A DNA stretch of 64,000 nt, taken from assembly GCA_018401355.1 (NCBI GenBank), contig JAGYLD010000001.1, positions 51,606 to 115,605 of the forward strand, in the 5' to 3' direction. The DNA comes from Bacteroidales bacterium. GTDB lineage: Bacteria > Bacteroidota > Bacteroidia > Bacteroidales > B18-G4. Position numbers and translations under genes: made by a program. Shown here piece by piece: positions 1 to 6,909 of the stretch. The first letter of the stretch is position 1; each line of letters begins with the position of its first letter. The notes beneath the pieces were generated by a model. That model was not told the DNA's origin, searched no databases, and was given only the letters and a program-made list of their open reading frames with translations.

Positions 1-870
1 AACATACCCTGAAAGGCCACTGGCATCAAATAAGGCATCAACGGGAATGTTAAGACATTCTATCCAAATGGAAGGAAATATCCTTGCTTTTCCAATAAGC
101 CCGGACATCATTTTCTGACCCATATTATTTACTTTTAACTCAACCTCGTAAGTTCCTGTATATGGATCGGCAGCCTGACCCAATTCGACAACTTCAGCAT
201 GAAAGGTCTTCTCAGGAATTGCATCAAAAGAAACCAGAGCTGAGTCACCCAATTCAATATTTACAATATCCCTGTCTGACAAGCTGGCTTTCAACACCCA
301 GTCAGCTTCTGTGGATGAAAAGATCAGCACCGGTTGTCCAGGACCTACAATCTCATTTTCTTCAGCAAGTTTCCTGAGCACCTTGCCATTGAATGGTGCT
401 TTGATGCTGGAATAGTTCAAATTAAAACCAGCAATTTCCATGTTCGCCCTGGCAACTTCCAGTGCAGTTTTTGAATCCTGGAGATTTTCCAATGTTGCAA
501 CACTGTCTTTATATAGATTCTGAACCCTCTGATAATCACGGTTCGACTTTTCATAAGCAAGCTTTGCTTGTTCTGCCTGGGCACTGATCTCTGTCATATC
601 CAGCCTTGCCAGCAAATGTCCACTCTCAACACTCTCGCCCTCAGCAACCGACAAGGAACTTATTATGCCACCCGTTTTAAAACTTAAATTAATCTCAGTC
701 TTAGATGACAATTTCCCGGTCGTAAAAACAGGAAATATCACTTTGCTTTTCTCCACAGTTTCCACCTTGACGTATGTAGCTTCGTTTAAGGATCTTTCTT
801 CTTTCTCTCTCACACAACTCATTATCAATAAAAGGCTTACTGCTAAAATTGCGAATCTTGTTGTATTCAT
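1..870 (-). CDS. RND efflux periplasmic adaptor (membrane fusion protein), 3' end cut by window
   Basis: Reading leftward from an ATG at 868-870, 290 codons are open to the window edge, so the C-terminus is missing. The start MNTTRFAILAVSLLLIMSC is a lipoprotein signal with Cys at residue 19, so the protein is probably anchored in the inner membrane facing the periplasm. It continues with the HlyD/AcrA layout: a beta-barrel/lipoyl half around VESGHLLARLD, a helical hairpin rich in Ala/Gln/Glu (AQAEQAKLAYEKS...), the second lipoyl half (IKAPFNGKV), then the barrel domain ending IPVDALFDASG at the edge. It would bridge an inner-membrane RND pump to the TolC-like channel encoded 12 bp upstream. 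The pump gene is expected just beyond position 1. The substrate cannot be read from the sequence. Confidence 0.9.
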   Translation of the reverse strand, partial: MNTTRFAILAVSLLLIMSCVREKEERSLNEATYVKVETVEKSKVIFPVFTTGKLSSKTEINLSFKTGGIISSLSVAEGESVESGHLLARLDMTEISAQAEQAKLAYEKSNRDYQRVQNLYKDSVATLENLQDSKTALEVARANMEIAGFNLNYSSIKAPFNGKVLRKLAEENEIVGPGQPVLIFSSTEADWVLKASLSDRDIVNIELGDSALVSFDAIPEKTFHAEVVELGQAADPYTGTYEVELKVNNMGQKMMSGLIGKARIFPSIWIECLNIPVDALFDASGLSGYV

Positions 871-882
871 ATGTATCATTTA

Positions 883-2247
883 TTAATCTATTGGATAAAT
901 GGCAAGGGCCCTCTCAAAGCCTGCCTGGCTGATTTCATAATCGTATTGCGACAGTATCAGGTTCAGCCATGCATTGGTTGCACTTGTCCTGGCATCAATA
1001 TACTCCAGAAGGTTGCTTTGCCCCTGATTATACTTTTTATTGATCAATTCAAATGCCTTGATCGCACTTTCCCTTTGAGTTCGGGCTGAGACTACAGCCT
1101 CCCGAGCTGCTGCCATTTCATAAAAAGAATCAATCACATCCAAATTGATCTGTTTCTGTAACTCCTTATATTTTTCTTCCAGAATATCTTTTTCAATTGC
1201 CGCCTGCTGAATCTTAGCCCGGTTCTCAAAACCTCTGAAAAGTTTCCATTTAAGGACCAATGAAGCCATGACAAAATCCGCATCCGGATTAAATTCATAT
1301 CGCTCTCCCTGGATGCCATAATCCAAAGCTCCACTCAATGTTGGAGCAATATTGTACCGGTTTAGCTTCAAACTTTTGTCCGCCATATCCTGATAAAGCC
1401 TCAACTGTTCAAGTTCCCCCCTGTTATCCAGGGCCTTCTCAACAGCATCTGATTCATTCATCCATTCTTCCTGTTGCAGATTTGTTTCCTGTACTGCTGT
1501 GATAGTTTCGTTTAACCCCCTGTTGAGCAAAAAATTAAAATATGCAGCAGATGTATTGAAGTACTTTTCAGCCTCTGCTTTTTGTTGTTCAACCTTACTC
1601 AATTCCGCCTTCGACCGGTATACAACATCCATCGTGACCTTATCATTTTCAAAGAGACTTTCATTAACCCTCAGGTTCTCCCTGACAACCTCAAGGGTCA
1701 ACTCGAAAACCTCAAGAGCCTTAACAGTTTTCAAGTAATTAAAATATGCGGTTTTTATCTCAAAAACCAGTTCTCTCTTGTAAACCTCCACACCAATAAA
1801 CTCAGCCTCGGCCATATCTTTCCTGATCTTGAAATTAAAAAACACTTCCGGCTGGAAAAGCGGCTGACGCAAACTCAATTTTGTTTCCTGCTCATTGGGT
1901 CTGAGAAAAGGAATTTCCTGATTTTCTATCTGAGGAAAACTATTGGATTGCGTTAGCTGGTTTAATGTTGAGTAAACAGGATTTAACATGTCTCCAGTGG
2001 GTATATCAAAAACCCTTCCTCCATCTGCAACTGAGTACCTGGCATTAAATGAAATATCTGGAAAAAACAATCCTCTGGCTTCCTGCAGTGCTTCCAGACT
2101 TTTCCTGTAATTTAACTTTTTTTGTTTTAAGGCCAGGTTGTTTTCTAATCCCTGCTCAATATATTTCTCCAGGATATCCTGACCCTGCAGCTGAATTGCA
2201 CTAAACAATATTAAAAAAGCAAATAACAAAGACCTTAAATCATTCAT
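883..2247 (-). CDS. TolC family outer membrane efflux protein
   Basis: A 454-residue outer membrane efflux protein (OEP/TolC family), close to the usual length. The first ~22 residues form a signal peptide ending LQGQ. After that come two long alternating helical/strand repeats, for example LEKYIEQGLENNLALKQKKL near the start and INKKYNQGQSNLLEYIDART near the end, the latter being the characteristic second-repeat motif. It forms the exit duct of a tripartite pump. It lies between tetR (5 bp upstream) and the adaptor gene (12 bp downstream) on the same strand, so the three genes are almost certainly one transcript under the TetR regulator. Confidence 0.92.
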   Translation of the reverse strand: MNDLRSLLFAFLILFSAIQLQGQDILEKYIEQGLENNLALKQKKLNYRKSLEALQEARGLFFPDISFNARYSVADGGRVFDIPTGDMLNPVYSTLNQLTQSNSFPQIENQEIPFLRPNEQETKLSLRQPLFQPEVFFNFKIRKDMAEAEFIGVEVYKRELVFEIKTAYFNYLKTVKALEVFELTLEVVRENLRVNESLFENDKVTMDVVYRSKAELSKVEQQKAEAEKYFNTSAAYFNFLLNRGLNETITAVQETNLQQEEWMNESDAVEKALDNRGELEQLRLYQDMADKSLKLNRYNIAPTLSGALDYGIQGERYEFNPDADFVMASLVLKWKLFRGFENRAKIQQAAIEKDILEEKYKELQKQINLDVIDSFYEMAAAREAVVSARTQRESAIKAFELINKKYNQGQSNLLEYIDARTSATNAWLNLILSQYDYEISQAGFERALAIYPID

Positions 2248-2252
2248 TCTTC

Positions 2253-2891
2253 TTAAATTTTTGGTTTTAAACCATGCTGGATCAATTGCAAATGGGTATC
2301 AATGAGGTCTTCCAGGCTTACCTTGAAATGTTCAAACGCAAATTCCTTGGTTGAATACATGACCAGTACCCCCATCATCTGTGCCCATATTGTCATTGAA
2401 ACTTTTTCCACTTCGATGTCGCCTCTGACAGAACCATCATGCATGCCTTTTATGATAATCTCATTCAACAGCTTAAGTGCAGACCTGCCTTGCAAAAACT
2501 TTTTCAGCCTAAATTCATCCATTTTCTGATGTTCAATATCACGGCTTTGAAAAAATATCAAAGCATTAAAATAATCTGGATGTTTTTTTGAAAAATCCAC
2601 CAGTGCAAGGCCAATAGATATTAGATTCATTCTCCCATTTTCTTTTGGGTCCAGTTTCTCTTCTATAAGATTCAAAAGCAACTTCATGCCTTTTTCCATG
2701 ATAGCAAAATGAAGTTCATCTTTGCCATTAAAATAAAGATAAAGGGTCCCCTTACTTAATTCCGCCTCATCTGCCACATCATCCATTGTGGAGGACTCAT
2801 ATCCTTTACTAAAAAATACACGTTCGGCGGCATCCAAAATATCCCTCCTTCTCCGTTCCTTTTCTCTGACTTTACGCTCTGCTATACCCAT
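2253..2891 (-). CDS. TetR/AcrR family transcriptional repressor of the efflux operon
   Basis: 212 residues. Residues ~15-60 form a TetR-type helix-turn-helix domain: RRRDILDAAERVFFSKGYESSTMDDVADEAELSKGTLYLYF covers helices 1-4 with the typical GT(L/F)Y(L/H)YF end. The C-terminal ~150 residues are a helical ligand domain with no recognisable subfamily. It is the first gene of the tetR-tolC-adaptor operon and probably controls its own operon through the palindrome at 2920-2934. An effector molecule cannot be inferred. The start ATG (2889-2891) precedes the conserved helix by a short basic segment, as expected. Confidence 0.92.
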   Translation of the reverse strand: MGIAERKVREKERRRRDILDAAERVFFSKGYESSTMDDVADEAELSKGTLYLYFNGKDELHFAIMEKGMKLLLNLIEEKLDPKENGRMNLISIGLALVDFSKKHPDYFNALIFFQSRDIEHQKMDEFRLKKFLQGRSALKLLNEIIIKGMHDGSVRGDIEVEKVSMTIWAQMMGVLVMYSTKEFAFEHFKVSLEDLIDTHLQLIQHGLKPKI

Positions 2892-2919
2892 AACTATATT
2901 TTTAACTTATATATATATT

Positions 2920-2934
2920 ATGACCATTGGTCAT
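2920..2934. promoter_or_regulatory. Candidate TetR operator
   Basis: ATGACCATTGGTCAT is a perfect 7-bp inverted repeat around a central T, located 29 bp upstream of the tetR start and just downstream of the predicted transcription start from the promoter at 2943-2974. Size and position fit a TetR-family operator that blocks initiation or early elongation. That the regulator encoded here binds it is inference. Confidence 0.65.
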
Positions 2935-2942
2935 TTATTGTA

Positions 2943-2974
2943 CAAATATATACAACATAGACTTGGGTTGTCAA
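2943..2974 (-). promoter_or_regulatory. Bacteroidetes-type promoter of the tetR-tolC-adaptor operon
   Basis: On the minus strand TTG (2972-2974) is followed after 21 bases by TATATTTG (2943-2950), matching the phylum's -33 TTG / -7 TAnnTTTG consensus with 19-21 bp spacing. Initiation would fall near 2936, directly before the palindrome and ~45 bp upstream of the tetR ATG. A run of 15 A (2990-3004) lies further upstream and may act as an UP-like or bent element. Confidence 0.65.
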
Positions 2975-3042
2975 GTTATAAGAAGAATTAAAAAAAAAAA
3001 AAAACAACATTGGAATTAGGTAAAAAACAATATTTCAACCAT

Positions 3043-3648
3043 TTAATTTTCAACAATTTGTCTCAAGCCGTCCTGGTAAGATGTTGGCTTAAAATCAAAG
3101 GTCTTTTCAAACTTAGCACTATTAAAAACATAATCCCGGTCATACTGATACATCATTTCTGTCATTTCCCGCATAATGGGCATAAAAATACCAAGGAACC
3201 GGACCATTCCTTTTCCTGCAACCTGGACTTTTGGTTTTACCTTAAATTCCGAAGCGATCATTTTGACCCATTGCCGGCCTGTGGGTGGATCATGAGCTGT
3301 TGGCACCATTTCCATAAAAATCAGCGGCCCTTACAATGACTGCCTGAATATTACCCTTTTCAATTTCATCCATAAGCATATTAGCAATGTGGGCCCGCAC
3401 CTTGCCTTTTCGGCTCGGGGGTTTTATCGGCATATTTTCATTAATATCTGATAGATCAGTGCCATCATACATATTAACAGCTTCAGCAGTCTGTTCCATG
3501 TTCAGCAGATCAGCTTTAAACAATTGATCAGAAGTATTGACCTTTTGTGGATTTCTGCTAACCAACCTGATTTCATTTGTATAATTCAATAACTCCCTGG
3601 CAAGCTCAGTGCCAATAACACCGCCTGCCAAAATATTGACTGCGTCAT
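3043..3648 (-). pseudogene. Decayed NAD-dependent epimerase/dehydratase (two internal deletions plus frameshifts)
   Basis: Pieces of one extended short-chain dehydrogenase of the NAD-dependent epimerase family lie in order on the minus strand but not in one frame. First is the nucleotide-binding start (LAGGVIGTELARELL), out of frame with the nearest ATG (3646-3648). Then comes a middle piece (PPSRKGKVRAHIANMLMDE ... VIVRAADFYGNG) that stops at ~3290. Last is a C-terminal piece in another frame (VPTAHDPPTGRQW ... FDFKPTSYQDGLRQIVEN, stop at 3043). Intact family members are ~300 aa. Here about 60 residues appear lost between EAV and NMYD, including the catalytic region, and about 80 between FYGNG and VPTAHD. 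The coding content is therefore ~200 codons and an active enzyme is excluded. Family membership rests on remembered motifs, not an alignment. Confidence 0.82.
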
Positions 3649-3666
3649 AAAAATTATTTTGGGGTT

Positions 3667-4053
3667 CTACTTTCTTGAATGAATGGCTATTCTATTTCCT
3701 TCCGTATCCAGGAAAATTGCCATATAACCGGTTTCTTCGTTAATCAGGGTTTTGTCCTGCAAAATTACACCTCCCATTTCTTCAACCTTATCCAATTCAT
3801 TTGTAAGGTCTCCTGAATGGGCAGTAAAATAAATCAAGACTCCATCTGGAGATGGTTTATATGAATCTTTGTAACAGACAAGGGAACCAGGTGCACCAAG
3901 ACCGTCCTCTTTAAAAGGAAACCATGCCATATCAAATGGGCCCATTTGATTCCGCTCAAGCTTAACATCAAATACCGTTTCATAGAACCGGATGGCTCGA
4001 TCAATATCCGAAACAGGAATTTCAAACCATCCAACTACATTATTTTCTCTCAT
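3667..4053 (-). CDS. VOC (glyoxalase/bleomycin-resistance fold) family protein
   Basis: 128 residues from the ATG at 4051-4053. An upstream in-frame start at 4083 would add ten residues without similarity and is less likely. The sequence has the VOC beta-alpha-beta-beta-beta pattern: VVGWFEIPVSDIDRAIRFYE at the start and GYMAIFLDTEGNRIAIHS at the end, with the usual final Glu replaced by a DTEGN turn. It belongs to the small single-domain group annotated as glyoxalase-like or lactoylglutathione-lyase-like. Metal ligands are not all evident, so enzymatic activity is uncertain. It lies 18 bp upstream of the epimerase remnant and diverges from the Nramp-like gene. Confidence 0.85.
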   Translation of the reverse strand: MRENNVVGWFEIPVSDIDRAIRFYETVFDVKLERNQMGPFDMAWFPFKEDGLGAPGSLVCYKDSYKPSPDGVLIYFTAHSGDLTNELDKVEEMGGVILQDKTLINEETGYMAIFLDTEGNRIAIHSRK

Positions 4054-4150
4054 AAATTTTAATTTTACACAAAAATAAAACAATCATATTTAATGAAAGT
4101 TTAATGGCTATTGCTTTTCATTACATTTGATCCGATAAAATATTGTGCTA

Positions 4151-5410
4151 ATGAACCTGCGCCATGTTTTAAAAATCCTGGGACCCGGCTTATTATATGC
4201 AGGAGCCGCAATTGGTGTATCCCACCTGGTACAATCAACACGTGCAGGTGCCTCTTATGGGTTCGAACTTGTATGGGTATTGATCCTGGCCAACATCTTG
4301 AAATATCCATTTTTTGAATTTGCGGCCCGATATGCTTCAGTGACCAACGAAAGTCTTATTGAAGGATATCGCAAGCTGGGTAAATGGGCTGTCATTGCCT
4401 TTGCCATCCTTACACTTGCAACCATGTTCTCCATCCAGGCTGCCATTACTATCGTTACAGCCGGAATAACAGGAAACATTTTTGGTCTCTCCATGAATCC
4501 CGCAGGAATAAGTGCTTTCATACTTTTGGCTACAGTTATTCTCCTTATGATAGGAAGATATCGTATGCTGGATAAATTGATTAAATATGTAATTGTGATT
4601 CTGGCAGTTTCAACCATCACAGCCGTCATTTATGCTTTTGAAAAGGGATTTCAACCCAATATGGAAACAGCAAATCCATTTTCATGGAGCCGCAAAACAG
4701 ACATCTTCTTTCTGATAGCATTCATAGGCTGGATGCCTGCCCCCATAGATGTCTCTGTCTGGTCATCACTATGGTCTGTTGCGAAAAGACGAAACCTCCA
4801 TTTTACTCCTTCATTAAACGAGTCCCTCCTGGATTTCAAGATCGGCTATATTGGAACTGCTTTGTTTGCACTGTGTTTCTTGTCACTTGGGGCCCTTGTA
4901 ATGTTTGGTTCCGGAGAACAACTTTCCTCCAACGGAACGGTTTTTGCTGGTCAGCTTATTGAAATGTATACACAATCCATTGGGGATTGGGCTTATTACA
5001 TCATTGCTGCTGCAGCACTCACCACGATGTTCAGTACTACCCTTACCTGCATAGATGCTTATCCACGCGTTCTAATGCCAACAACTGATATTTTGTTCCC
5101 ACGGTTATCAGAAAAATTAGGCAACAGAAACTATTTTTATTGGATATGGATATTGATCCTCGCTGCAGGAACAATGTCAACACTCCTCTTTCTTTCTACT
5201 TCCATGCGTTTTATGGTAGACCTTGCCACCACTTTATCATTTCTTACTGCTCCTGTTCTTGCAATTATGAATTACAAAGTTGTTACGGGTAAATCAATGC
5301 CCAAAGCCGGAATACCATCACAAGGAATGAAAATCTATGCCTGGGCTGGTATGCTGTTTTTAAGTGGTTTTACGATTTTTTATATTGTTTGGAATATAAT
5401 AAGCAAATAA
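4151..5410 (+). CDS. Divergent Nramp-family membrane transporter lacking canonical metal-binding motifs
   Basis: 419 residues from ATG 4151 (a GTG at 4145 would add two residues). About 11 hydrophobic segments. The opening ILGPGLLYAGAAIGVSHLVQ and the stretch VDLATTLSFLTAPVLAIMNY fit the Nramp/SLC11 (LeuT-fold) family. Canonical transporters carry DPGN in helix 1 and a conserved MPH in helix 6. Here helix 1 reads AIGVSHLVQSTRAGASYG and helix 6 reads GWMPAPIDVSVW, so the metal-coordinating Asp, Asn and the Met-Pro-His are altered. Transport of Mn/Fe by the standard site is therefore doubtful, and another ion or substrate is possible. A TACATTTG at 4122-4129 is a possible -7 promoter element. 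Confidence 0.85.
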   Translation: MNLRHVLKILGPGLLYAGAAIGVSHLVQSTRAGASYGFELVWVLILANILKYPFFEFAARYASVTNESLIEGYRKLGKWAVIAFAILTLATMFSIQAAITIVTAGITGNIFGLSMNPAGISAFILLATVILLMIGRYRMLDKLIKYVIVILAVSTITAVIYAFEKGFQPNMETANPFSWSRKTDIFFLIAFIGWMPAPIDVSVWSSLWSVAKRRNLHFTPSLNESLLDFKIGYIGTALFALCFLSLGALVMFGSGEQLSSNGTVFAGQLIEMYTQSIGDWAYYIIAAAALTTMFSTTLTCIDAYPRVLMPTTDILFPRLSEKLGNRNYFYWIWILILAAGTMSTLLFLSTSMRFMVDLATTLSFLTAPVLAIMNYKVVTGKSMPKAGIPSQGMKIYAWAGMLFLSGFTIFYIVWNIISK

Positions 5411-5441
5411 CAACATTTGGCAAGCTGCAATTAACAAATAA

Positions 5442-5852
5442 TCAAACATGCTCCTGGACATAATATGACAGGGTTCTTGATTCCAGATAATCTCTGAAAT
5501 CAATGGCCATCTCCTTGATTTTGGTTTCAAAAATGCAAAGATCAAAAGGACATACAGGTTTTTCCAAAGGGCAATGGTGGGTACTTAACTTCCCTTCAAT
5601 GGTTTCATATATTTGCAGCAAATTAATTTCTTCAGGATTAATTTTCAGGCGGAACCCTCCGGTAGGTCCCCGGCTGGAAGTCACAAAACCCTCTTTTACC
5701 AGCCTTTGAAAAACCTTCGCAACATGATGCCTTGAACTGTTGTTTATCTCTGCAATGTGTCCTACACTCACAGAGCCCTTATTCCTGGCAAGAATGATCA
5801 TGCCATGAATGGCTATTGAAGCAGCTTCAGTAAGACTTATGATCCGGGACAT
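5442..5852 (-). CDS. Rrf2 family transcriptional regulator (three-Cys, possible Fe-S/NO sensor)
   Basis: 136 residues. The N-terminal winged helix is typical of Rrf2/IscR/NsrR: SLTEAASIAIHGMIILA, then IAEINNSSRHHVAKVFQRLVKEGFV and the wing SRGPTGGFRL. Cysteines at 94, 101 and 106 (HHCPLEKPVCPFDLC) reproduce the C-x5-7-C-x4-C spacing that binds a [2Fe-2S] or [4Fe-4S] cluster in IscR/NsrR/RsrR. It is therefore likely a redox or NO-responsive regulator. It converges with the Nramp-like gene and diverges from the universal stress protein gene, whose upstream region carries repeat elements (5940-5981). A -7-like TACATTTG lies at 5879-5886 on its own strand. Confidence 0.9.
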   Translation of the reverse strand: MSRIISLTEAASIAIHGMIILARNKGSVSVGHIAEINNSSRHHVAKVFQRLVKEGFVTSSRGPTGGFRLKINPEEINLLQIYETIEGKLSTHHCPLEKPVCPFDLCIFETKIKEMAIDFRDYLESRTLSYYVQEHV

Positions 5853-5939
5853 AATGGTAGTTTTAGTATTTAATTACCCAAATGTATAATCATTTTCAAT
5901 AGTTTAGCCGTCGCAACTTGACATAATCAACAAAAAACG

Positions 5940-5981
5940 ATTATTTTTACTATATAAAAATAATAACAGTATAAAAATAAT
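5940..5981. promoter_or_regulatory. Inverted and direct repeats upstream of the stress protein gene; candidate Rrf2 operator
   Basis: A perfect 10-bp inverted repeat (ATTATTTTTA 5940-5949, TAAAAATAAT 5955-5964, 5-bp centre) is followed by a second exact copy of TATAAAAATAAT (5953-5964 and 5970-5981), ending six bases before the ATG at 5988. A possible promoter overlaps it: TTG at 5918-5920, then 21 bases, then TATTTTTA at 5942-5949. AT-rich palindromes of this size fit NsrR/Rrf2-type operators. Control by the divergent Rrf2 gene is inference. Confidence 0.5.
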
Positions 5982-5987
5982 CATGCC

Positions 5988-6857
5988 ATGAAAAAGATCC
6001 TGGTACCAATTGACTTTTCCGACAACACATGGAGTGTTTGCCGTTATGCCGCGATGACAGCTGGCAAGGAACCTGTTGAAATCCATTTATTCCATTCGTA
6101 TTTTGATCAGGTTATCGTCACTGATAGCAGCTTTCCCACTGGAATAGATACAGAATCGATGATTAATGAGCAATTGCTACAGGATATAAAACAAAGATCG
6201 GAAAGTGACATGCTTGGTTGCCAGAAAAGGCTTATTGATTATCTGAAGAAAACTGGCAACCCAAAATCAAAGGTCATTTATACTATAGAAGGTGGTGAAC
6301 CTGAATATGAGATCCTGGAAACAGAAGAGGAATACCATCCTGACCTTATTGTTATGGGAACCAGGGGCACCGGTGCCAAAGGATTCCTTGAAGGGAGCGT
6401 TTCCAGGAAAATAATGAACAATGCCAAAGCACCGGTATTTGCCATACCTGAACTCAACAACTTACCTGACATCAACAGGATTGCCTATGTATCTGAAATC
6501 ACAGAAGCAGACATTGCAGTCATTGAAAAAATGATGAATTTACTTGGCAGCTTCAATCCAACTATATTTTACCTGCACTTTCTTATTGGTAATGACAGGG
6601 AAGAAGCATTGGCCAAATTAAGATCAATACAAAACCATTTTGCAGAAAAAGAGAGAGATGGTATCATTAATTACAACATTATTCCTGAAAACGACATCCA
6701 TGAGGATATTGAGAATTTCATCCGCAGCAAGGATATTTCTCTGATCGCATTTATCCCGCATAAAAAAGGATTCTTCAAGCGTTTGTTCTTTTCGGGTATC
6801 ACCAAAAAAGATCTTCTGCAAACCAATATGCCATTAATGGCAATCCGGGAACAATAA
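5988..6857 (+). CDS. Universal stress protein, UspA family (tandem domain)
   Basis: 289 residues. The first ~145 form a complete UspA domain: MKKILVPIDFSDNTW with the ATP-contacting Asp, then VMGTRGTGAKGFLEGSVSRKI, the G-x2-G-x9-G-S nucleotide-binding loop that marks ATP-binding members. The second half (INRIAYVSEITEADIAVIEKM ... ISLIAFIPHKKGFFKRLFFSG) is a degenerate repeat whose glycine loop is mostly lost. This is the common two-domain form in Bacteroidetes. It is a cytoplasmic stress-response protein of unknown specific target. Repeats directly upstream suggest regulation by the divergent Rrf2 protein. Confidence 0.9.
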   Translation: MKKILVPIDFSDNTWSVCRYAAMTAGKEPVEIHLFHSYFDQVIVTDSSFPTGIDTESMINEQLLQDIKQRSESDMLGCQKRLIDYLKKTGNPKSKVIYTIEGGEPEYEILETEEEYHPDLIVMGTRGTGAKGFLEGSVSRKIMNNAKAPVFAIPELNNLPDINRIAYVSEITEADIAVIEKMMNLLGSFNPTIFYLHFLIGNDREEALAKLRSIQNHFAEKERDGIINYNIIPENDIHEDIENFIRSKDISLIAFIPHKKGFFKRLFFSGITKKDLLQTNMPLMAIREQ

Positions 6858-6909
6858 ATAATTTTATCTTTGATCCTGTTTTAGAAAACCCACAGGACCA
6901 AGTTCAGAT

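Noticed and set aside
3010-3339. 109-codon frame on the plus strand
   Set aside because: It lies opposite the epimerase remnant, whose minus-strand motifs explain this DNA.
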